NCBI GenBank assembly: GCA_024734495.1
Contig: JALMQS010000070.1
Location: forward strand, 16,864,306-16,928,305
Direction of reading: 5' to 3'
Source of the DNA: Forficula auricularia
Lineage: Eukaryota > Arthropoda > Insecta > Dermaptera > Forficulidae
DNA length: 64,000 nucleotides
Position numbers and translations under genes: made by a program. The notes beneath the pieces were generated by a model. The model was given only the letters and a program-made list of their open reading frames with translations, searched no databases and was not told the DNA's origin. This document shows positions 47,301 through 59,030 of the stretch, piece by piece (the stretch's first letter is position 1; each line of letters opens with the position of its first letter).

Positions 47301-50300
47301 CAAGTTAAATTCGACAAGAATATTTAAGTTGAGAAAATAGTAGATCTCTCAACTTAATTATTCTTATCGAATTTAACTTGGCTGCACACTAGATTTCCTA
47401 CTTTTCGAACTTGGCCAGTTTTTTCACAGAATGTTTTGGTTTAGATATTTAAATAGATAAGAAGTAGAAATGGGGAAAAAAAGTGCAAATTTGTTAATTT
47501 TTTTATCATTGTTTTCAAGTTTAACATCCAATAGAACTTTGAGATTTATCATAATTAAACTAATTAAAACTTTACTTTTGTTATAAATTTTCAAAATACA
47601 GTATAAATTTGGAATTTTTGGAAGGCTAACCGCTGAAGAACTATTATATTTCCATGACAAAACTGGTAATGAGGATGTTGCAATTATTATTATTATTATA
47701 AGAAATCATAAGTTGGTGTCATCTATTAAATCCGATGGAATGGGATATTTTTAATTAACGTATTTTTCGCCGTATAAGACGCACCCAATTTTAAAGGAGG
47801 CAAATCTAGAAAATGGTGGGCTTTTGTATTTGCCGTATAAGACGCAGGCACTTCCTCCCCCCCCCCCCCCCCGATTTTGGGGAGAAAAAGTGCGTCTTAT
47901 ACGGCGAAAAATACGGTATATGTCAGAGGGGTTGTTTTTCACCCCCTCGGGAATCGAACCCGAGGGGGTGAAAAACAACCCCTCTGACATATAATTAAAA
48001 ATATTCCATTCCATCGGATTTAATAGATGACACCAACTTATGATTTCTTGTAAATTTGAATCTATTACCATCGGAAAATTAATATCTTTCATTATTATTA
48101 TAAAGAGAAAAAAGATTGAGATTTTATTGGCACTTATACTTTTTTGAATATTTATCTGTTGGAATCGTTTTCGACTTTGTGAAATTAAAAGGAAAATTAA
48201 AAATTTTATCATTTCTTAAACTTACCTGACAATTTATCGATATCATTATTCCAAAAAATTGAATTTGATTCTTTCAAACGATCTTCATTCATTTTAGCAG
48301 AAAGATCAAAATAATGTCCAAAACTTTTTTCAAATTGCTTTACTTTATTATGTTGTCGTTTCTTTTGATATCGCCATGCAATTTTCATTTTTTGATCCGG
48401 AATATTTTCAAGTACATAGTCTTCTTCGGTTTTTACTTGATCAGGTAAGTGATAATCATAGAATAATTTAGGATCCATATCTTGACTTGCAATAAAAATA
48501 TCATTATTACATATTACTCCCTCAGCCAGAAAGTATTTTAGTAATGTTTTTGCAACAGTTCCAGTAACATCTTCCTCTAAAAAAAATTCATTTTTTATTA
48601 TTCATTTCTAAAAGTCCCTCGACGTTAAAACCATGAAGATTGCTTTTATTAAGCAAACCAGTTTGCGAACTTCAAATAGTTATAGGAATATTATGAAAGT
48701 AGATTAGGAAATATTCTTTGAAGATAAAATTATATTTAAGGCAATTATTCAGGGATAGAATTTCAATGCTAGGCGTCACACTAGGGTCTGACCTTTCATG
48801 GAATGACCAGATCTCAACCACTGCTAAAGCTGCAGCGCGCAAGCTTGGTCTCCTATTTAGGTCTAGACGCTATTATTCTCCCAGTCAACTTCTTACACTG
48901 TATAAGGCTCAAATTCGCCCCTGTCTCGAATATGGCTCTCATCTGTGGAGAGGGGCCTCCAAGCATTCTCTTGCCACATTGGATGCAATTCAGAAGCGAG
49001 CAATTAAACTAATAGAAGACCCGGCCCTAACTAACTCAATCGACTCCCTGGCTCATCGAAGAAACGTTTCTGCCCTTTCTCTGTACTACAGATACTATCA
49101 TGGTGTCTGTTCAGTCGAGCTGAAATCAATTATCCCCCCTAAAGCCCTCTTTAAGAGAAACACGCGGTTTTCGAAAGCTCAGCACCCCTTCGCTGTCAAA
49201 TTAGATAAAAATCGAACAAGAGCTTTCGCTAACTCTTTTATTCCTATGACCTCCAGAGACTGGAACTCACTCCCACCCACCGTCTTCCCCGCGACTTATA
49301 ACTTTCAGCTGTTTAAGACCCGTATCCATAGACACCTTCGACCCCTACCCACCCCATAAAAACCCTTCTTCTTCCTCTTTTCAGATGGAGGGGCCAACCC
49401 AGGCCTTTAGGTGATGCACCTTTTTGGTGTAACTCCTTCTCTCATCATTTTCATTAAAAAAAAAACAATTATAATCAAAGACAATGCGATCGAATAAATG
49501 CAAGGGTCGCTCCAAGAAGATGCAGCCCCTATGGATCTGGAAAGACCCTTGTATTAACAAAGAGAAGGAGAAAATGATCAAGCGAAAGGGGGAGACGTAT
49601 TTCTCTATGCATCCGGGTTTTGAAGGTAAGAAGGTTATAAGTGTTGGTAAAGACGGAGGCCGGGGGAGATTTCCAGTTCCTTGAAGTCCTGGGAACAAAA
49701 GTACAGTGGGTGGCTAAATTATTATACGAAAATGATTTTTATCAAGTAAATTTATTTTATTCAAATTTTCAAAAAATCTAGTAGTAATCTAGTAGTAGTC
49801 TAGTAGTAATAATCCTTTTGGACAGGTCTGGCAACTCGCCAGACCTCAACCCGAACGAAAATGTATGGGCGGCCCTAAAAAAGAAATTTGCCAAGATAAA
49901 ATAGTTACTAACAAAAGGGACTTGATAGAAAATATTATTAAAACATGGCACAATACATCTGAATTTCAAGAAAATGAATTGCCAGCATGGCATAGTGCAT
50001 ACAAAATGGTATTGCTCGTAAAAGTGAGGATTCACTAAATATTTGTATTTCGTCGCCTTGGAGTGTAAACCTGCTAACTCACAACAAGGAAATTTTACAG
50101 GGCAGAGAAAAAAAAATTTAATAATGTTATTATGGAAAGAAACTATTTTTCACATTTTTTTCCTACAACTTACGATCGTAATTTTAAGTAGCAGTTTTAC
50201 TTGGACGATACTGCATCTCTTTTTCTTTCGAACGGTATTAATATGCCATATATGATAAAAAATGGATTTAGCAGATTTACACTCTAAGGGGTCGAAATTC

Positions 50301-51922
50301 AATAATATCGTCGCCTTAAGAGTGTAAACCTGCTAAATCCTTTTTTTATCATATATCGTCGCCTTAGAGAGTAAACCTTCTGACTCACAACAAGGAAATT
50401 TTACAGGGGAGAGAAAAAACAAGCAAAATTTAATATTGTTGTTATGGAAAAAAATATTTTTCACATTTTTTTCTACAACTTAAGAGCGTAATTTTAAGTA
50501 GCAGTTTTACTTGGACGATGCTGCATTTCTTTTCTTTCGAACGGTATAAATATGTCATATTTGATGAAAAATGGAGTTAGCAGTTTTACACTCTAAACCA
50601 ACGATATGACATATTAATACCGTTCGAAAGAAAAAGAGATGGAGCATTGTCCAAGAAAACTGTTACTTAAAATTACGATTGTGAGTTGTAGAAAAAAAAA
50701 ATATGAAAAATAGTTACTTTCCTAAGCAACAATATTAAATTTTGTTTGTTTTTTGTCTACCCTGTAAAATATCCATGTAGTGAGTTAGCAGGTTTACAAT
50801 TTTGTTTATTGGGCCTTCGAGGAGCGGGTCGCCTCTTACAAGACACAAGACCATTACACAAATTTATTTATAAATCTTTCACACTTTCAGCTTCAGAACA
50901 AATTAATTCAGATTCAGAGCGGGTGGCTGAGAGAGCCAGGATTAATCCTGACTCACATTTCACATTTCTTTTTTTTTTGTATTTACAAAAAATAATCATA
51001 CGCCACCCGCTCTATATGTTCTTCTGCTGAAAGTGTAAAAATTAAGGAGAGATCCCCTCATCGCCCTATATGTCAAATTGTTTGTTGTTTTTTGGGATAT
51101 ACCCAGGGCGATGAGGGACTCCACCGCTTTATGCCACCACACTCCCTTCCACGAGAGTGTGATGGCCACGACCCTGACCGGGCCCGCCCCGACGTCAAAT
51201 CGCTCCGCAATATTATCCACCAGACTGGAGCTGCCCATATATTTTTCTATTTTGTTTCGGTGGGGAACACCAGTCCAGCAAGCGCGGAGACGATCTGGAC
51301 GTCCAAAACCCACACCACCCCCGACGCATCCTTTGCCACGATGTCTGGCTCTAAGGAGACGATTTGTATTGTCCTAAGCTAATAAACCTATAAAGAAAAC
51401 AATTGAAACAATATTATGAGTTTAATAGTACTTAAGCTAACCCATAAAAGCGTATGACAGATATAATTTTTCAAATGAGTATAATAATTTGACCACCCAC
51501 TGTATGTGTTCCGGCACTTTTTCAATCTAACCGCAGTATATATAAAATAGGGAAACTTACTTTGAAATATAAAGATATGTGAAATCTCAATTTAGAATTT
51601 TTTCATGAAAATAGCATTTCCTTAGACTTGTTAAATGGGTTTCTAACTATTTTAAATAATTCAATACATACCTACGAGTATTAAGGATCCAATAGGAAGA
51701 CCTCCATCTAAAAAAAGTTAATTTCAACATTGTTTATATAAAATATATGTTTATATATAAAAATTAAATATATATAAAATAAAACAATATTATACCCAAG
51801 TTATGATCAAGAGCTGGAACTCCAGATGAAATAAGATATTTTGCATAATGTGATATAAATTTGGAACCTTTTATTGTTGGAATTTTAATTTTGGGTATTA
51901 CTCGTCTAACCCCTCCTTCCAT
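44310..51922 (-). CDS. ELP4: Elongator complex protein 4
   Basis: Subunit of the Elp4-Elp5-Elp6 ring of Elongator, which modifies wobble uridines of tRNAs. Exons on the minus strand: 51922-51796, 51707-51672, 48576-48226, 46203-45923, 44725-44510 and 44426-44310 (stop); 375 residues, all phases agree and all introns are GT-AG. Family landmarks in order: SSGVPALDH, GGLPIGSLILVEED (the degenerate P-loop position of this RecA-like fold), KTLLKYFLAEGV, MKIAWRYQ, FGHYFDLSAKM, LRIGIHSIGSPLWG, KFFYMLRTLIRSSLAVV, ITVPSHLFQ, ESFVGSSKETNPLFKDYHG, KLHLPPELE and the C-terminal HLDF shared with the human protein. The ATG chosen gives MEGGVRRVIPK and is the only one in frame. Introns 1-4 hold transposons. 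Introns 3 and 5 are flanked by direct repeats of exon sequence (see findings). Function is inferred from family identity, which is strong. Confidence 0.95.
45142..45480 (+). mobile_element. Insertion inside the TTAA element
   Basis: Flanked by similar TTATAATGAAAA blocks on both sides (near 45161 and 45481). It contains CCCTGAAGAAGGAGGGAAAA followed by TCCTCCGAAACGTCGG, the CTGAAGA/stem/GAAAC layout of degenerate hammerhead-type retroelement ends, here without a stem III loop, so not a working ribozyme. Confidence 0.55.
45559..45669 (-). CDS. Short basic ORF in TTAA element
   Basis: 36 codons from ATG (45669) to TAA (45559): starts MSDKVHYKGRFIKQKV, continues LNKRLKAVATMAEAKK, and ends RQKK. 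Strongly basic, predicted helical in its second half. The sister copy at 59.3 kb retains only the first few codons (its ATG is mutated to ATT) before jumping to sequence far downstream. It may be the first exon of a lost transposase or a captured host fragment; I do not recognise the family. Confidence 0.35.
46313..46435. mobile_element. Small inverted-repeat element
   Basis: Ends GAAAGAAAGCAGGTTGCC (46316) and GGACAACCTGATTTCTTTC (46407-46425), about 110 bp, in ELP4 intron 3. No ORF. Confidence 0.6.
46905..47205. repeat. Helitron-related tandem repeat with G-runs
   Basis: Two and a half units of about 125-130 bp, each with a G run, GGTCAAAAATGAAAATTCTA, GCCC, ACCAAACTCAACCAAATT, CCCC, AAGGCTAGAAA and AAAACTAACCACCCAAA. 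The phrase order matches the interior of the Helitron at 60.0-60.14 kb, so this is likely an amplified Helitron segment. Confidence 0.75.
47225..47450. mobile_element. Foldback element
   Basis: Arms of about 100 bp meet near 47340: ATCTAAACCAAAACATTCTG and CACACTAGATTTCC-type complements, for example AAACTGGCCAAGTTCGAAAA (47258) against TTTTCGAACTTGGCCAGTTT (47402). Near-perfect. Confidence 0.8.
47698..48052. mobile_element. Foldback with nested GTATAAGACGC repeat and B-box hairpin
   Basis: Outer arms AAGAAATCATAAGTTGGTGT (47699) and ACACCAACTTATGATTTCTT (48031) run about 58 bp. Inside are a pair of inverted TTTTCGCCGTATAAGACGC ends (47765 and 47893) around a C run, and a 31-bp-arm hairpin (47925-47986) whose loop on the minus strand is GGGTTCGATTCCC, the T-arm/B-box consensus of tRNA genes. 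Confidence 0.75.
48757..49465 (+). pseudogene. LINE family A2, best-preserved 3' end
   Basis: A single open frame to a stop at 49359, about 195 codons of LINE homology starting near SMLGVTLGSDLSWNDQIS. Landmarks: ARKLGLLFRSRRYY, LLTLYKAQIRPCLEYGSHLW, LDAIQKRAIKLIEDPALT, SLAHRRNVSALSLYYRYYHG, FSKAQHPFAVKLDKNRTR, FIPMTSRDWNSLPPTVF, HRHLRPLPTP. This is the segment C-terminal to the RT catalytic domain in a widespread arthropod LINE group. The 3' UTR ends in A10 at 49455. The insertion is 5'-truncated in ELP4 intron 2 and undamaged, hence young. The exact clade is not determined. Confidence 0.85.
50050..50815. mobile_element. Cluster of four MITE copies
   Basis: Four pieces of the CTTAGAGTGTAAACCTGCTAA family of 18684-18918: 50053-50290 (complete), 50308-50358 (one end only), 50359-50600 (complete) and 50606-50800 (inverted). 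Shared interior marker CTTTCGAACGGTATTAATATG. They lie inside the Tc1 element. Confidence 0.85.
50816..51400 (+). other. GC-rich insert with unrecognised ORF
   Basis: Much more GC-rich than its surroundings. Two overlapping frames are open at 51078-51382; one starts MGYTQGDEGLHRFMPPHS and contains DRARPDVKSLRNIIHQTG. An inverted pair GAGCGGGTGGC (50916) and GCCACCCGCTC (51002) lies upstream, next to GAAAGTGTAAAA and its inverse, suggesting its own foldback end. I do not recognise the protein; base composition suggests foreign or mobile origin. Confidence 0.4.
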
Positions 51923-54900
51923 TTTTATGTCAATTCAATAACAAATCTTATAATTATGATTAATAAATATAAATAAAACGCAAGCTTTTGTTTATTATTA
52001 AATGTCTTAAAATGACAACGTCCATAGGATTTAGAAGTTGAGACAACTACTGACATCTAGTTTCAAAAAAATTAACTTAGTTTTAGGAGCCACAATTAAA
52101 GGAAAGGCGGAATGCATTTGATATTTATTAACGGATAAGAATTCTATAACCCTCTATCCCTTTCGAAATTAAATGATAATATTTGTATTAACCACAAGAT
52201 TTAATTATTTATTCCTAATCTATGTTTTCAAAATTCCCTCTTAAGGTAGTTCTTTCACAAATGCAAAAATTCAAGAAGTCTTTGAAACTTGGAATATAAG
52301 TCATCAAAAGCATAATACACATACTGTTAAAATTTGAAGACGATTTACCACACAAAACATGAAATAATTGCAATTAAAAATGACATATTTTACATAGGGT
52401 AGATAGAGAAAGGGTAGGGATATGATCATTATTTTATTTTTTTTCATTGAAGGACTTTCACCATCTTGATGAAAAACTAATATTTGTTAGAATAATTTAT
52501 TCGGAGTAACTTAAAAAAAAAATTGAAATTATTTACCACGTAGCTTTGATAAAAAACAAAAAAAAAAACATATTTGGGCGATTATTTTTAGTGGAGGGAT
52601 ATATAAGCACATTGGCTTGGAAACGATCCGGCAAGTATTTGTATCCATATAGAGATTTCTTAGTGTGAGTGGTACAGTCACATTAAAAAAACATAACCTA
52701 AAATTTTAGTTTCGTTCATATTTATAGAGTGGTTACGAGGCTAAAACTTTTTGTATTGATTGTCGCAGAAAGAACCTCCTTAAATACTTTATTTTCAAAC
52801 TCTTTTTTCTAGCGGTCCGTGTTTCAAGTCGCTTTTTAAATTATTTTTATTAATTTATTTTTCAAGTGCGAATTGTAATTAAAATTTGTAGGATAAACGC
52901 ACAGATCTTGGTAGTTAAGCTAAATGTAGTAAAAGGTCCCTGCGTAATCAGGTCTACAAAATAATTTGAATGAAAAACCTTTCGCCGTGTTTGCTTCGCA
53001 CAAATTCTAGATAAAGAATAATACTATTTAGTTGAGTTCCGTACAACGCGAGGGATACGTTCCGAGTAATAGGAAATCGCATTATACACGAGACATACAT
53101 TATCAGGTCAATTATGTAACTTCAAGGACGCCTAGCCTTGTTTGTCTTCGGTGGTGCCTTAATTAAAATTTTTCGTTCAGGTTTGGAACCATATTATACA
53201 TGAACATGCATTATTGCTTCTTCCGATAGTGAATATATATGTTAAATATTGAGATGGATACATTTTTTTTATTTTTATTAAAAGTTGAATAAAATTATTT
53301 TTCTCTTATTTCTAAAAATGAATATTTTTTACTAATTTTTCAACAACTCTCTGCTACTTTCGGCAAAATAAAAACTTTTCCACAAATTTATTAGTTGGTC
53401 TATATGGAAATAAAATTGAAAAATTATTCATTTATTATGTTTAGAAAAAGATGGTTATTTCAAAAAGTTCTAATTTGGATGAATTTATTAAGAAACCAAT
53501 AAATCTTCATTGATTTTCTATTAATTAATATTCGAGTAAATTAATAAAAGTACGTAACTCTATCATTTTATGAATTTGTGCAATGGCTGCATTTCGAACT
53601 GGATTCTAATGGTATCATCATTCTGTAAAAAGTTAATCAAAATCGGTGTTTTTAATTGGATAATTTCCGTAGACCACGGGGCCGGGTTCCGCTGAACCAG
53701 CCTTGCGCCGGCCCTGATTGAAATTATATAAGCCACAAAATTGAAACCTAAGAAAAGAGGTTTTTAGTTTTAAAAAAAATCTATAAAATTAAATACTAAA
53801 TATTTTTGGCAGTAATTATTTTTAATATGTGCTTTTTCCACATTCATAGGAGCTATGATTGGATAAAAGGAAAAGGATCAAATGTTTTTAGAAAAAATTA
53901 TTTATTAAAAATCATGTGGGTTGTAATATGTTATAAACCTTTCACAAATATAAATATGTGTTTTTGGTTTGACGAGCAGTAATTTCATTTTCCGCATGCT
54001 AAGTCGTAAAGACCAATTTTCTACCAATCAACGCAGTTTTCTTTCATATAATGAGAACTATATCTAGTGAAACTTAACGCTTATAATATCTTTTCCATAA
54101 ATTAAAGTCTTCAAGGCCCTTTCCTCAGGTACTTTCGACGACAACCCAACGGATGGCATTGCTTCTTCTTCTTTTCCCGATAAGAGGTGACCCTGAACTG
54201 AGTATATCCCCCCCCCTCCCATATGAAATTTCGGGCCCGGGATTCAAAATCTAAAGCGGATCCCTTTAATAGTGAATAAGTGTGGGTTACAATGCCCGGA
54301 ACCCACGCGTGTACATGGACATCCCCTTGTGGGGACCATGATTAACAATGAAAGTATTATAGAGACAATTTGAGCCCCGAAATGAAGCGTTAAAATATTA
54401 TTTTCTTAAAATTTGAATCCGGGGAGCAGAAGCGAACAGGAGTGTACTTACTTTCATCGACTTTTTAAAAACAAAAATTTACTGGGTCTCAAGAGTAGGT
54501 GAAATGAAAAAATTCTTTAAGCAGTAAATGAATCGAGTTTAATTTCACGAATCATCTTTTCGTTGCATTCCACTTTATAAACAATTTTTCTCACTCGATT
54601 TGCCGAATCTTTCAATGAATATATTTTTTGAATTCCTATTAATTTGACTTGGGACCCACGGATGCACTTTGGAGCCCCACTTGTGGGAGCCATGCCAACT
54701 TAATAGATGTTGTTCCTATTGAAGTATCAACTTATTAAAAGACAAAACAAATTAAAGAATATTCTGTCTAAAATGGGGAAGGCTAGGATAATTAATGTGG
54801 TTAATAAAAATATATAACACTTTATTTAAATAAAAAAAATTTATTCACATAAATATTCAGTACTTAATTATAAAAATAGGATAAATAATCAACTAACATA

Positions 54901-56780
54901 CAATACATTTAAATAACGATAAATCAACTAATAATAATTATAATAATATTACGCATTTCAAAATTAAATAAAATCTAAAACTAATAAATAAAAAAAAAAA
55001 AACGATCCTAAAATAAGTCATAAAACATTAGCTTTAAGAACCCTTTACGATTGAAACACATCTCATAATTGGGAGATAAGCTTAAATGTAAATTCTATAA
55101 GCTGCTTTGTTTAAACTCAGTCACATTTAAAAATTTTACCTAACATCGCAGTATTTTAAACTTAATTTTCAATAATAGGTTTTATCTTTTCAATTAAAAT
55201 AATGATAGCTCATTTAATTATTTAAATAGACCCAAATTAATAATTTTTCTTTAATTTTCTTTTAGATAACTCCATTTCTTAAATAAAAAAATTCTATAGA
55301 ATATTTTAGCAAACACTTCAAGCTCTTTACAAACATTTTCCAACCGCAAAGGGTTAATATTTTATCTATAAAATAGAGTAAACAGTTCTTTATTTTAATA
55401 ATTCGAATTCTTATCATATATGATAAAAATACGGATAATTCATTTTTATTTTATTTTTCACATATATCAGAGTGCATAACAAGAGTTTTCTTTTTCACAA
55501 TAAATATAATATATAATTTACAAATACTAAGCTTTTTTCTTTTTTTCTTTAATAGACTTATGAGACGGATTTTGTTTGACATTTATATTTAATATAGATG
55601 AAAAAATTAATGCAATGGTGTTTTGATTTGATGCGAAGGGCATTCAAGTTTGACTTCTGGTCTTTTAGTCTTTATTATTCATTCGACAATAGGAGCGTCG
55701 AAAAATATATAGGTATTGTGAATTATTTTATATAAATATATTTTTATGCATTAAAATTAAACTTCTAACTTGGAATAATGATTTTTACAAACATACAAAG
55801 CCGATTTAATAAAGCTCGAAACTCTTGAGAGGATCCAAAAAAGGTTGTAGGTGATTATATATATATAATAGATATGTGTTTTATGAATATAAAGCTTAAA
55901 TTTCCAGATTGAAAATTGATAAAAAATTTTCAATCACAACAGAATTATATGTGAAATTGAAAACAAATTATTGTATTCATGATTATATTATAGTAAAATT
56001 TAGTAAAGAAATATGCAGTCTATCTATATAGAGACTTCAAAAACGGGCTTTGTATGATTATATATACATATATTAATATATTATTATGTCAAAACTGAAA
56101 AATTTTAAAAGAAAATCTTTCGTTTCTTTTTTTTTTTACATGAAGAGATAAATACAAATATGGACGGTGTAATTAGCGAAATTGATCATTGATTCTAGTA
56201 AAGGTATTTTATATGTTCTCTCTTTATTTTTAGACCAAAACAAGTCTGAACAACAATCTTGTCCGTAAAAAATCTAAATGATTTTTTTGGATATTGGAAA
56301 AAACTTTCGAACAAATCTGGAGTTCAGCTCTTATTTTGTTATAAAATTTCGAAATAAATGTTAGAAAATATAAATAAATAAATGAATATAAAAGTATATA
56401 CAGGTTTATAATTTTCTCATAATTATTACTAGAGCAGATCTAGTATAATCAAAGAAAATGTAATTGGATTAAAATATTCAATGGAAATTATATATATATA
56501 CAATAAATTTTTCAAAGTACTAAAATATTCGAATATAATGAGTAAAATCTTTCCTTTTCGAAACATTAACAATACGTTGGGAAATTTATTTGAATCAGAA
56601 TCAAATGTCATGTAAAACAAAATCTATACTTAAAACAATATAGAATATACATTTAAACATTGTAAATATTAAACATTAAAAAAATCCTGCATTACTACTT
56701 GTGTAATAGATTATTAATATTGAAAAATTATAAAATTGATAACTGATTACAAAGAAATTTTACTTTTATGAAAGATATTA
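51923..56780. other. Intergenic, no gene seen
   Basis: AT-rich between ELP4 and the tubby gene. Noted only: a Penelope-type phrase CTCTGCTACTTTCGGCAAAA at 53350, a hAT-type end TTGCGCCGGCCCTG at 53703, two related blocks with CCCACG, TGGAC and CCCCTTGTGGGGACCATG (54300 and 54660), and C runs near 54210. Confidence 0.55.
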
Positions 56781-56799
56781 AATGCTAGATTTAAATATA

Positions 56800-57720
56800 T
56801 ATTCGATGGGGAAAAGGGCCCTTATATCTTCACCGAACAGTTTTTTCAGGAAAGGGCAAAAAAATGAAATATATAAATATTCAAAAATTCATAACTCAGT
56901 CAATTTTTGGAATTATTGGGCGAGACAAAAAGCGTTTTGTTCGGTTGATTCTCTAGAAACAGGAGATGTGCCATTAGCTCGATTTTGACCAGGGTGGAGA
57001 TAGGGCCCTTTTCCCTTGCACCGTCACATTAGAAAGAATATTACATATAAGAAAATATTAGAATTTTGCTATGTAAATATTTTTAAAATATTTATATTGA
57101 GTTATTCTCACAAATAATTTCTTCTATGTGGTGTACAGAATGTATAAATTAATTTCATTAACAAACATAAATTTAGAATAGATAGTTATAGGGACCAGGT
57201 ATAGTTGTTCTGTGTTTTAATATCCTATGTGATTTAAACTTTAGTCAAAAAGTGAGGTATAATAAGACAGTAGGAAAATAATTCAAAACTAAAACTATAT
57301 TACAAAAACATTCCCAAAACACAGCACTGAGGAGGAATGAGTTTAAAAATTATCATCATAGAGTATTCAGTTCGAAAACTGACTGTTTTGACTTAGTCAA
57401 TTTTTGGAATTATTGGGCGAGACAAAAAGCGTTTTGTTCAGTTGATTCTCTAGAAACATTAGCTCGATTTTGACCAAGGTGGAGATAGGGCCCTTTTCCC
57501 TTGAACCATCACATTAGAAAGAATATTACATATAAGAAAATATTAGAATTTTGCTATGTAAATATTTTTTAAATATTTATATTGAGTTATTCCCACAAAT
57601 AATTTCTTCTATGTGGGGTACAGAATGTATAACTTAATTTCATTAACAAATATAAATTTAGAATAGATAGTTATAGGGACCAGGTATTGTTGTTATGTGT
57701 TTTCGCTTCCACTAAATTTT
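56800..57720. repeat. Direct duplication of about 320 bp
   Basis: The block 56898-57222 (TCAATTTTTGGAATTATTGG, GGAGATAGGGCCCTTTTCCC, AGATAGTTATAGGGACCAGG) is repeated at 57398-57703 with few differences, an offset of about 500 bp. The first copy also pairs with an inverted GGGAAAAGGGCCCTTATATC at 56808, making a foldback. Confidence 0.85.
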
Positions 57721-59030
57721 ATTTAAATAAAATAAAAAGAAAGAAGAACAAGTCATGATCATATCTGTCTGGATGTCAAATAAATTACCAGAATTAAGAA
57801 TAAAACAATCTGGTTTAATAATTGGGAAAAATATATAACTCATCAAGTCATAAAAAGTGTACAGTCAATAAATTCACTCAGTATTAATTACATAGTATCT
57901 CAATGGATCCCACTAGCTATCAAAAAATACTGAAATCCCGTGGTAATCATTTTCCACAAATATCAAAGAAGGAATATTAAGATCACATAGTCATCCTATT
58001 ATTAGAGTGGATTACTCAGAAGATTGTAAAAGTCGCTTTGAAAAGAGAAATGAACGACTTAAAGCTTCAATCAAATTATTAAAATTAAAAATATTGAGAG
58101 GATCGAATTTATTATTACTTTAGCAGAGTTTGAATGACTAAAGCCTCAACTTAAATCGCATCCTTACAAATCACTCATTGCTGGTCCCAATACCTAGCCT
58201 TCCTTATTTTTTATTAATATTAAATGCTTGGGCTTTGAATAGTAAACACAGTTTGGCAAGTACCAGAGATCTTGTATTTAATTCAGAAGATTTCTGACTA
58301 TACGAATTCACATTTTATTTCAATTATTTTTTCCTTTGTAATTTTTACTATATTTAAGTCATTTACTACCAATTTCAGTAGAAATATCAAAAAGTATGAT
58401 TAATTGATACAGAGAATCTTCGAATAAATGAAATCTCCTTTACATAATAATTAATGAGTTTAACATAAAACTTTTTAATGCGATCAGTAAAAAAAAATTT
58501 CGATTAAAAAAATCAGTCGTTTGAAAATTATATGAATGATGTTTTAAAAATCAAGATTATTTTCAATAATTCAATTTTGACATTTATATTATTCCACATA
58601 TTGGTTTTAAATAAAATGTATAAATAGTGGTAAGTAAAAGTGTGTAAAAATAAATGTAAAAAAATATATATTATATATATTCGAGTATGTTTATTTTTTT
58701 TGTTTTATAATCTTTGATAAATATTAAAATGCGAATATATTCTTGGACTAGAATTGATTTTTAACTTAAAAATAAACATAATTATTTGTACTAATTTTAA
58801 TCATAATTAAAATATTTTAAATTAAAGGGAGAGATTTTTGTGCGTGGATTTTTTGACAAGTTATAAATGTGAACTTATTTTAAAGGTATATCCGTGAAAA
58901 ATATTTATACATATAGTTTAGGAATACAACATTTTTATCTAGGCACTTTTTTTTCATATTAACTTACTCTTTGATAAGAGAAATAGAGAGAAAGAGAGGG
59001 AGTAAGAGAAGGGTAGTGGTAAACAAGTTT
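57721..59030. other. 3' flank of the tubby gene
   Basis: AT-rich with no recognised repeat or gene. The tubby stop codon is at 59031. Confidence 0.5.

Larger units (their letters stand above)
49704..51502 (+). mobile_element. Tc1/mariner element with nested MITEs
   Basis: Inverted ends CAGTGGGTGG, CTAAATTATTATA (49704) and TATAATAATTTG, ACCACCCACTG (51502), flanked by TA on both sides (49702-49703, 51503-51504). The left part, plus strand 49822-50035, encodes the C-terminus of a Tc1 transposase: SGNSPDLNPNENVWAALKKK, with VTNKRDLIENIIKTWHN in the next frame. The catalytic domain upstream is missing and the right half is replaced by MITEs and unrelated sequence. Confidence 0.85.
49466..51540 (-). 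mobile_element. LINE family A1 3' end split by a Tc1 element
   Basis: Minus-strand LINE tail in two parts: 49485-49701 (GCGATCGAATAAATGCAAGG to TTCCTTGAAGTCCTGGGAAC) and 51505-51540 (TGTGTTCCGGCACTTTTTCA). The uninterrupted form is at 8895-9165 (GGAACTGG, ATATGTATTGGCGAATG, GGCACTTTTCCAGT). A Tc1 element inserted at TA separates them. The 3' end faces the 3' end of the plus-strand LINE at 49465. Confidence 0.75.

Noticed and set aside
47931..47990. Possible tRNA gene (GGGTTCGATTCCC)
   Set aside because: Only a T-arm-like loop in a perfect hairpin; no D-arm, anticodon arm or acceptor stem on either strand.
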